From Saprospiraceae bacterium (lineage in GTDB: Bacteria; Bacteroidota; Bacteroidia; Chitinophagales; Saprospiraceae), in NCBI GenBank assembly GCA_026129545.1, contig JAHCHX010000001.1:2975501-3039500 (forward strand): 64,000 nucleotides of DNA. The letters are read 5' to 3'. The position numbers and the translations under genes were made by a program. The notes beneath the pieces are model-generated. The model was not told the origin of the DNA. It saw only the letters and a list, made by a program, of their open reading frames with translations, and did not search any database. Each line of letters opens with the position of its first letter. Within the stretch, counting starts at the first letter, position 1. Positions 58,118 through 64,000 of the stretch are shown in pieces.

Positions 58118-61100
58118 TTAATCTGTTTTTATCCATTTCACTACCCATATTTTGCCTTTGTCTGTTGACAAGTGCAAATAGTAAAAACCAGCTGGCAGGT
58201 GAGCGACGGGTATCTCGTTTGTCAGTTCGGCTGTGCTAAGTCGCTGCATTAGTTGACCTTGCGCATTTAATATCTGCGCGGCTGCGGGTGTGAAGCCTTT
58301 GGTGTCCAAACGGAACGAGCTGCTGGTCGGGTTGGGATATAGCCGGATATAGGCCTCCGCTTCGAATATGTCGTCTGCGCTCACGGTGTTGCTAATAGTG
58401 ATGGGTGCCAGTTGGGTTTGGCAGGCACTGGCATCAATGATGAGCAGGGAATAGATGCCAGCATTGAGGTTTTCCAAGTCCTCTTCATTGGAGAAGAACT
58501 CCCCGTTTTTACGCCAAATAAAAATGTACGGCGGCGTGCCGCCTACGGGCGTGATTTGAATGCTTCCGATGCCGAGAGCGAGCGAGTCGAAGATGATGGT
58601 ATCTACCAAAATATCCGGCAGGGGGTTTACGGTTACTTTGAACGAGCAAGTAGATGAATTCCCTGAGGCATCTGTTACTCGAAAGGTCTGAACCGTGATG
58701 CCGTCATTGAAAGCGGAGCCGCTCGGAAGGCCGCTTATCAGCACTGCTTGATTGTTGCCAAGGCTGCAATTGTCTGAAACGTTGGGCGCGGGGTAATTGA
58801 CCAAGTCTGCGCCACAGAGATTGATGTCGCCGGGGCAAGTGATGATTGGTGGCTGCACATCTCCCGAAGCAACCGTATCTGCTTGAGCGGCAAAACAGCC
58901 ATCGGCATCAATCACCGTGACACTATAAATCCCTGCGGAGAGGTTGGTAGTGGTAGCGGTGGTGTCGCCATTGCTCCACAAGTAGGTGAAAGGCAAGGAG
59001 CCGCCTTCGAGGGTAACGGTGGCTTGGCCGTCGCTGGTTTCGGGGCAGGAGGCATTGGCAACCGCAATGCTTGCGGTGATAGCACAATTGAAGGCATTGA
59101 CAATGACGGTCTGGCTAGCAATGCAGCCGCTGGCATCTGTGACACTGACAGAATAGCTGCCCGGCGCCAAGCCAGTGATGACGGCAGTGGTGTCGCCATT
59201 GCTCCACTCGTAAGAGTAGGGTTCTGTGCCGCCTGTTGGCAGGGCGGAAGCGGTGCCATCGTTGGCATTGGAAGCGGTTTCGGCAGTAGCGGTGGCATTG
59301 GCAGAAAGCGCAGGAGGCTCGATGATGCTCACAGATAGGGAGGCTGGGCAGTCATTGGCATCCACGATGGAAACGGTGTAGGTTCCGGGCGACAAATCGG
59401 TGATGGTAGCGGTGGTGTCGCCATTTGACCAAATGTAAGCTATGGGGGGGGCCGCACCCTCTACGGCGACCGTTGCGGAGCCATCGTTTGCACCGTTGCA
59501 AGAGATGTTCGTGGCGGAAACACTCGCCGTGATGCTGCAATTGAAACTGTTGACCGTCACGGTTTGCACGGTGCTACAATTGTTGGCATCGGTGACGGTG
59601 ACGGTGTAACTGCCCGGCTCAAGGTTGGTGATGGTGGGGGTGGTGTCACCATTGCTCCACTGGTAGGAATAACCGGGAGTTCCGCCTGTGGGGGCAGCTG
59701 TGGCGGTTCCATCGTTCGCGCCATTGGAGGTTTCAGCCGTGGCTGTTGCGTTGGCTGCCAGTGTAGCAGGTTGTGTGACGGTGGCCGAAGCGGTGGAAGT
59801 ACAATTTTCTGCATCGGTGACGGTGACGATATATGTGCCAGCGGGCAGATTGCCAATAGTGGCCGTGGAGCCGCCATTGCTCCAAGCAAAGACAAAACCT
59901 CCCGCGCCTCCGTTCGCAACGGCAGTGGCAGCGCCGTTGGCTCCGCCGTTGCAACTGACAGGCATGGCAGTGGCGCTGGCGCTGACTGGTGGCGTTTGGA
60001 AAACGGTGGCGGTGGCTGTTGAGGTGCAGCCATTGGTGGTGTTGGTCACCAACAAATTATAGTTTCCGGCCGCGTTCACCGTGGGGGTCAATGTGTTGGC
60101 CCCTGACACAATGTTACCGTTGGGAGTCGTCCACAGATAAGTAAAGTTGGGGCCTTGCGAGGAAGCGGAAGCGTTGAGTTGCACGGTTGGGTTATTGCAA
60201 TTTAGATTGGGGGGTATCGCGATGCTGGCCGTAGGTGGTGTGGTGTTTTGAATGACTGTGACCGAAGATGTTGAAGTACATCCATTGGTGCCCCAGGTAA
60301 CGGTCAACGTGTAGTTGCCGGGCGTATTGACATTCGGGTTGGGCTGGTTGGAGACAAAATTGTTGGGTCCGCTCCATGCAAATGCCACGGGCTGCGACGG
60401 CGAGCTGCCTGCGAGCTGCACGATTGTGTCAAGACAGGTGATAGGCCCGCTCACGGAGGCGTTGGCTCCCGGTGTGGCTATGTTTTGGTTGACGGTCACG
60501 GTGCTGGAAGCGGTGCAGCCGTTTGCTGTGTTGGTCACGGTGGCGGTGTAGTTGCCGGGCACCGATACATTGGGGCTTTGCTGATTGGAGGTGTAGCCGC
60601 CCGGCCCACTCCAAGCAAAGGTGGGATTGGCCGCATTGGTGGAAACGGTAATCTGGACATTAGTGACGACGCATGTCAGTATGCCGTTGACGCTTGAACT
60701 GACCGTTGGCGGGGTGGTGTTTTGCGCCACGTTCGCCGTGGCGGTATTGGTGCAATTGTTAGCAGGGTTGGTCACTGTGACGACATAGCTGCCGGGTACG
60801 CTCACGGTCGGATTTTGTTGATTGGAAGTAAAGCCTCCCGGCCCACTCCATGAGTAGGAGACTCCCGGAGTGTTTGAGTTGGCTGTGATGACAACACTAT
60901 TGGATGCGCAAGTTAGCGTTCCGCCAGTTGCTGAAATATCGGGCGGATTGATGTTGCTTGTCACGGTTGTCGAAGCGGTGGAAGTGCATCCGTTGGTGCT
61001 GTTGGTTACTTGCAGGGTGTATGTGCCTGCGGCGTTCACGGTTGGCATCAGCGTAGTGGCGCCAGAAACGATATTGCCACCGGCTGAGGCCGTCCACAAG

Positions 61101-62221
61101 TAGGAAAAGTTAGGGCCTGATGATGAGCCTGTGCCGTTAAGTGTGACGGTTGTTTGAACGCAGGTAAGGGTGCCGGGCGGGCCAGCGACTGCTGTGGGAG
61201 GGGTTAGGTTGGCATTGATAGTGAAAGTGGTCACACGGGTGCAGCCGTTGTTGTCGGTCACAGTAACGGAATGCTGCCCGGGTTGTGAATAAGAAGCAGG
61301 ATTGCCAGTGTCGCCGTTTGACCAGTTGTAGGAGTAAGGTGGAGTGCCGCCTGTTGCATTCGCTGTTACATTGACAGAGGGGTTGGCGCAAGTGATAAGC
61401 CCGGCAGGGGTTGCGGTGGCGTTGAGTATTGGCGGTTGGGTGATGGTCGCCGTCGCCGTGGCGGTGCCGCTGCCGCTTGAGCCAGTCACGGTGACAGTAT
61501 AGTTGCCAGCCGTGAGGTTGATAGCGGTAGATGATGTCTGGCCGTTGCTCCACAAATAGGTGTATGGAGGGTTGCCACCTCCGGCCTCCACGGTCGCACT
61601 GCCGTTATTGCCACCAAAACAAGAGACATGGTTGATGTCCACGATAGTGGCGGTCACTGGGGCCGGGGCTTCAAAGGGTATTGTTTCGGATGCCGCGACG
61701 GGGAAGTCACCGTTATCGTTGCCATTTCCGTTGGTGAAATTTCCGATGAAATAAAATCTAATGATGTTGCCTGCGGCGCTGGCGGGCGAGGTCCAATTGA
61801 AGTTCCACGAGGTGGAGCCGCCCACAAAGTTTTTGCCATTGCGATGCTCGATATACTCGCGGCCAGCGAGGAACTCTGTGCCCGTCTCGGCATTTACAGA
61901 AGCAAGGTCTCCTGCGTTTGCGTTGTTGCCATTGACGACCACTAATTGGAACCCGCCCTTAGCCGGTGTGCCCGCTGTGGGGGTCATTGTGAGTGTGAGC
62001 GGATACAAGGTGTTTGGTTGAATGGTAGGCGGCAGGCCGCTGATTTCAACGTTGCCGTTGAAGCCGTTGGGGTTGCCGCCCCCGTGGCAACTGTTGCAAT
62101 GCCCATTGAAAGGGGCGCCTGTGTTGCCCGTGGGTGGATTGGCATTGTTGGCGAGCCAAACGAGTACCCCCATAAGGAGGCCAATAGTGGGGAGCAAGCG
62201 GGAGTTGCGGATTGAGTTCAT
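58118..62221 (-). CDS. Giant secreted SprB-repeat protein with CxxCH motif and T9SS C-terminal sorting domain
   Basis: About 1367 residues. Signal anchor (LLPTIGLLMGVLVWLANNA), then a choice-of-anchor/Reelin-like N-domain with CNSCH (42-46), a possible heme c site. Following ~900 residues alternate SprB repeats (SCFGGNNGSATVEAGGG; YLWSNGQ; GNYTVTVT) with PKD-like repeats (FAWSGPGGYTSNQQSP; TPPTVSS). A HYR-like domain (ITCPGDINLCGADLVNYPAP) precedes the T9SS type A domain (RLYPNPTSSSFRLDTKGFTP ... LPAGFYYLHLSTDKG). Suggested role: surface adhesion or gliding matrix (inference). ATG 62221 chosen over a start at 62266. Confidence 0.88.
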   Translation of the reverse strand: MNSIRNSRLLPTIGLLMGVLVWLANNANPPTGNTGAPFNGHCNSCHGGGNPNGFNGNVEISGLPPTIQPNTLYPLTLTMTPTAGTPAKGGFQLVVVNGNNANAGDLASVNAETGTEFLAGREYIEHRNGKNFVGGSTSWNFNWTSPASAAGNIIRFYFIGNFTNGNGNDNGDFPVAASETIPFEAPAPVTATIVDINHVSCFGGNNGSATVEAGGGNPPYTYLWSNGQTSSTAINLTAGNYTVTVTGSSGSGTATATATITQPPILNATATPAGLITCANPSVNVTANATGGTPPYSYNWSNGDTGNPASYSQPGQHSVTVTDNNGCTRVTTFTINANLTPPTAVAGPPGTLTCVQTTVTLNGTGSSSGPNFSYLWTASAGGNIVSGATTLMPTVNAAGTYTLQVTNSTNGCTSTASTTVTSNINPPDISATGGTLTCASNSVVITANSNTPGVSYSWSGPGGFTSNQQNPTVSVPGSYVVTVTNPANNCTNTATANVAQNTTPPTVSSSVNGILTCVVTNVQITVSTNAANPTFAWSGPGGYTSNQQSPNVSVPGNYTATVTNTANGCTASSTVTVNQNIATPGANASVSGPITCLDTIVQLAGSSPSQPVAFAWSGPNNFVSNQPNPNVNTPGNYTLTVTWGTNGCTSTSSVTVIQNTTPPTASIAIPPNLNCNNPTVQLNASASSQGPNFTYLWTTPNGNIVSGANTLTPTVNAAGNYNLLVTNTTNGCTSTATATVFQTPPVSASATAMPVSCNGGANGAATAVANGGAGGFVFAWSNGGSTATIGNLPAGTYIVTVTDAENCTSTASATVTQPATLAANATATAETSNGANDGTATAAPTGGTPGYSYQWSNGDTTPTITNLEPGSYTVTVTDANNCSTVQTVTVNSFNCSITASVSATNISCNGANDGSATVAVEGAAPPIAYIWSNGDTTATITDLSPGTYTVSIVDANDCPASLSVSIIEPPALSANATATAETASNANDGTASALPTGGTEPYSYEWSNGDTTAVITGLAPGSYSVSVTDASGCIASQTVIVNAFNCAITASIAVANASCPETSDGQATVTLEGGSLPFTYLWSNGDTTATTTNLSAGIYSVTVIDADGCFAAQADTVASGDVQPPIITCPGDINLCGADLVNYPAPNVSDNCSLGNNQAVLISGLPSGSAFNDGITVQTFRVTDASGNSSTCSFKVTVNPLPDILVDTIIFDSLALGIGSIQITPVGGTPPYIFIWRKNGEFFSNEEDLENLNAGIYSLLIIDASACQTQLAPITISNTVSADDIFEAEAYIRLYPNPTSSSFRLDTKGFTPAAAQILNAQGQLMQRLSTAELTNEIPVAHLPAGFYYLHLSTDKGKIWVVKWIKTD

Positions 62222-62263
62222 GCGAAAATTGTGTAGCTGTGAAAATGTAGAATAAAAAACAGG

Positions 62264-62271
62264 CAAAAGTA
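62264..62271 (-). promoter_or_regulatory. Putative -7 box of the SprB-repeat gene
   Basis: TACTTTTG on the minus strand, 43 bp upstream of ATG 62221. No TTTG at -33. Confidence 0.4.
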
Positions 62272-62417
62272 GATGCTCTATACGGCCATTTTCGCTGTTC
62301 GGGTTTTTAAAAGAATGTTTCTTTTTGTCAAAGCGCTTAAAAACAAAAAACCCTTAGCGAGCAACATTTGATTTGCAAGAAACGCAATACCTTAGAGGCT
62401 GATACCAACACACGAAT

Positions 62418-62789
62418 ATGTCAGAAGAACCCAAACAGGAATCATCCTTTGAACGCCTGCTCGACAAAAGCCTTCAGCATATAGAGACGCGCTGGGAGTA
62501 TTACTCGCTCACAGCCACCGAAAAAATATCAGGTGCCGCATCCGCCTTTGCTGGTATGTTGATTATCATCGTTTTCTCCTTGATGATTCTGTTTTTTCTC
62601 AGCATCGGCTTTGCTGTGTGGCTTGGCGATTATCTCGACAATCGGGCAGGGGGGTTTGTGTTGGCAGGCTTGATATTTGTTCCCGTGGCCGCGATTGCCT
62701 ATCGCTTCATTCCGCCGCTGGTCCGTTCCAAAATCATTCACAACATGTTACAGGATGAAACTACTGAAGACGAAAACACAAGTGGATAA
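62418..62789 (+). CDS. Holin-X-like (DUF1469) membrane protein
   Basis: 123 residues. Amphipathic N-terminal helix (ESSFERLLDKSLQHIETRWE), two membrane helices (GAASAFAGMLIIIVFSLMIL; AGGFVLAGLIFVPVAAIAY) and an acidic tail. Matches the putative Actinobacterial holin-X, holin superfamily III (DUF1469) group, which is widespread in non-phage genomes and probably not lytic. Overlaps the following gene by 35 bp, so probably an operon of three. Confidence 0.8.
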   Translation: MSEEPKQESSFERLLDKSLQHIETRWEYYSLTATEKISGAASAFAGMLIIIVFSLMILFFLSIGFAVWLGDYLDNRAGGFVLAGLIFVPVAAIAYRFIPPLVRSKIIHNMLQDETTEDENTSG

Positions 62790-63237
62790 CCTTAGCGAAC
62801 TCAAAAGGCGAAAAGCCGAACTAAAGACTCGCCTTGAACGGGAGCAAGCAGACCTGCGCGCTAGTTGGCAGGAAGTCCGCTCCGACCTTCGCCCAAGTCA
62901 ACTCGCTTCCAGCTTTGCCCAGTCGCTCCTTGGGCTCTCCGAACCACCCGGTCCGGTAGCAACGGGGGTGGCCAATAGCTTGCGGGGGCCGCTACATGTG
63001 GCCACCGACTTGCTGGTGGGCAATACCCGTGCGCGGGTGCTGCTTAAAATAGTGGCCCCGCTGCTGCTCGCTTATCTGCCCAACTTGTTTAAAAAAGCAA
63101 AAGGCGTATCGCTGCGTTCGTCGAAGGCCAAGTTGTACGGCGCTTTGCGAAGTGGCGTGGCGGATTTGCGCAGCCAGCTGAAACGCAAAAAGACAGACAC
63201 GCCCAACGAAACGGAAGACATTATCCAACCCTCCTGA
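62755..63237 (+). CDS. Small membrane-associated protein, unknown
   Basis: 160 residues. An N-terminal helical stretch rich in Arg/Glu (SELKRRKAELKTRLEREQAD) may be coiled coil, followed by one short hydrophobic segment (LLKIVAPLLLAYLPNLFKK). ATG 62755 lies inside the end of the holin-X-like gene (35 bp overlap) and is preferred over an in-frame start at 62677. No family recognised; neighbours suggest membrane-stress proteins. Confidence 0.68.
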   Translation: MKLLKTKTQVDNLSELKRRKAELKTRLEREQADLRASWQEVRSDLRPSQLASSFAQSLLGLSEPPGPVATGVANSLRGPLHVATDLLVGNTRARVLLKIVAPLLLAYLPNLFKKAKGVSLRSSKAKLYGALRSGVADLRSQLKRKKTDTPNETEDIIQPS

Positions 63238-63262
63238 TTTTGTTTGAACAAACAACTTGACC

Positions 63263-63478
63263 ATGGAAAAACGCAACACACTCGGACTGTTATTGGTGGG
63301 TGCCTTAGCGGGTGGGGCCGTGTATTTTCTCTTTTTCACCGAGCGCGGAAGGAAAATGCTCGACCGTTTGACCAACATGGCCACCGACAAATTGGATGAA
63401 TGGTTGGCAGAGCTGGAAAGGGAGCTTGAAGTGGTGGAAGACGAGGTCGAAAAAGACGCTTCCATGGGCCATTCCTGA
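63263..63478 (+). CDS. YtxH-like small membrane protein
   Basis: 71 residues. One N-terminal membrane helix with Gly-rich motif (LGLLLVGALAGGAVYFLFFT), then a charged helical tail ending WLAELERELEVVEDEVE. Pattern of YtxH-like stress proteins. ATG 63263 (a TTG at 63257 precedes it) lies 25 bp after the preceding gene. Convergent with the GNAT gene, 6 bp away. Confidence 0.72.
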   Translation: MEKRNTLGLLLVGALAGGAVYFLFFTERGRKMLDRLTNMATDKLDEWLAELERELEVVEDEVEKDASMGHS

Positions 63479-63484
63479 CCCTTT

Positions 63485-64000
63485 TCAGAACACTATTTCC
63501 ATCTGGATATTTGCCCGCTTGAACTCTTGACTGTCCAAAGGCACCACGCGAAAACCGAGTTTGAAATACAGGTTGATGGCCTGAAAGGCCTTTGTGTTGG
63601 AATATAGAAACACCCGTTTTGCGCCGAGTTTTCGCGCCCTTTCCAGCGCCGCCCAACCCAGTTTTTCCCCGATTTTCAGCCCCCGTGCCTTTTCTGCCAC
63701 AGTCATTTTTGCCAGCTCGAACGACCCGTTGCCAAACGGTTGCAAGGCGACCGTGCCGATGATTTCATGGTCTTTTTCGGCCAGCAGAACCGCCCCGCCG
63801 CCGCTGAGAAAATACTTTTCTGGCTGGCCAAGCGTCTCCCGGTCTATTTCCTCCACTTCAAAATCCTTCGCAATCCAGATAAGGTTCAATCGCTCCCAAG
63901 CCGCTTGATGGCGCGGCTCATAGTCAATGATGCGCACGGACTGCTCGGCTCTGTCGCGGGCGATACGCTTGGCGACATCCAAAAAACGTTCCTGCTCAAG
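63485..64000 (-). CDS. GNAT N-acetyltransferase, C-terminal part of a probable MarR-GNAT fusion, truncated by the window edge
   Basis: GNAT domain with SVRIIDYEPRHQAAWERLN, YFLSGGGAVLLAEKDHEIIG, AKMTVAEKARGLKIGEKLGW (acetyl-CoA loop RGLKIG) and LYFKLGFRVVPL. The frame stays open to the last base of the window (LEQERFLDVAKRIARDRAEQ just before the domain), the linker found between an N-terminal MarR-type winged helix and a GNAT domain in Bacteroidota. The TTG at 63982 is therefore probably not the start; the gene begins beyond 64000. Substrate unknown. Confidence 0.82.
   Translation of the reverse strand, partial: LEQERFLDVAKRIARDRAEQSVRIIDYEPRHQAAWERLNLIWIAKDFEVEEIDRETLGQPEKYFLSGGGAVLLAEKDHEIIGTVALQPFGNGSFELAKMTVAEKARGLKIGEKLGWAALERARKLGAKRVFLYSNTKAFQAINLYFKLGFRVVPLDSQEFKRANIQMEIVF

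Noticed and set aside
62418..63478. Holin-like gene as evidence for a prophage
   Set aside because: Holin-X-like (DUF1469) proteins are common housekeeping membrane proteins; no phage structural, lysis or integrase gene is nearby.
1..64000. tRNA, rRNA or tmRNA genes
   Set aside because: I looked through the intergenic gaps for cloverleaf or conserved rRNA sequence and found none; short gaps and repeats account for the space. A covariance-model search would settle this.

Overview
The window is a chromosomal stretch from a Bacteroidota bacterium, most likely of the Saprospiria/Chitinophagia side of the phylum. This rests on the content: a giant SprB-repeat protein with a type IX secretion (T9SS) C-terminal sorting domain, DUF4270 and DUF4290 genes flanking glmS, a lone GT5 N-terminal domain protein, Bat/MoxR aerotolerance-type operons, a BamA plus SurA-like cluster, a PorT-like barrel, and several promoter boxes of the Bacteroidota type (TAnnTTTG, once with TTTG exactly 19 bases upstream). 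Base composition looks close to even, except for one visibly AT-rich small lipoprotein gene near 24.5 kb. I see no rRNA, tRNA, CRISPR array, transposase or prophage.

Layout. 0-10 kb: the end of an rRNA methyltransferase gene, three different cation/proton antiporters in a row, a lipoprotein with obg, a LOG-family protein and an M20 amidohydrolase. 10-16 kb: a GT-C-like membrane protein with an Mla-type ABC ATPase, DUF2141 with fructose-1,6-bisphosphatase, a ChbG/YdjC deacetylase and small membrane or lipoproteins. 16-24 kb: a zinc-ribbon/DinB pair, a large UvrD/AddA-like helicase, a membrane-anchored patatin-like protein and a DUF3455 lipoprotein. 24-31 kb: a repeat-rich accessory stretch with a GlxA-type AraC regulator, a run of small single-domain enzymes (VOC, DUF1801, VOC, NTF2-like, two SRPBCC) and a GT39-like glycosyltransferase. 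31-38 kb: a first moxR-DUF58 pair, then the opposing outer-membrane biogenesis cluster (lipoprotein, SurA-like, BamA). 38-45 kb: the GT5-like, DUF4270, glmS, DUF4290, FAD amine oxidase run and a GbsR/MarR regulator. 45-53 kb: a second moxR operon (moxR, unknown secreted protein, DUF58, DUF4381-like, batA, batB, batC). 53-58 kb: a broken SUMF1 gene, nadB, a PorT-like barrel and an RluB-like pseudouridine synthase with a repetitive arginine/glycine-rich arm. 58-64 kb: the 1367-residue SprB/T9SS protein, a small holin-X/YtxH-type membrane trio and the C-terminal part of a MarR-GNAT fusion that runs off the window.

The most unusual structural feature is a dispersed family of about 105-120 bp elements with TATAC...GTATA-like inverted ends (at least eight full or partial copies). 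They sit at gene boundaries: between a promoter and its gene, at the 3' end of a glycosyltransferase where they supply the last codons and stop, inside the bat operon, in the leader of the zinc-ribbon gene, and at the breakpoint of the SUMF1 pseudogene. Two copies are adjacent to the two moxR/DUF58 loci. The family looks like non-autonomous (MITE-like) elements; no transposase that could mobilise them is visible here.
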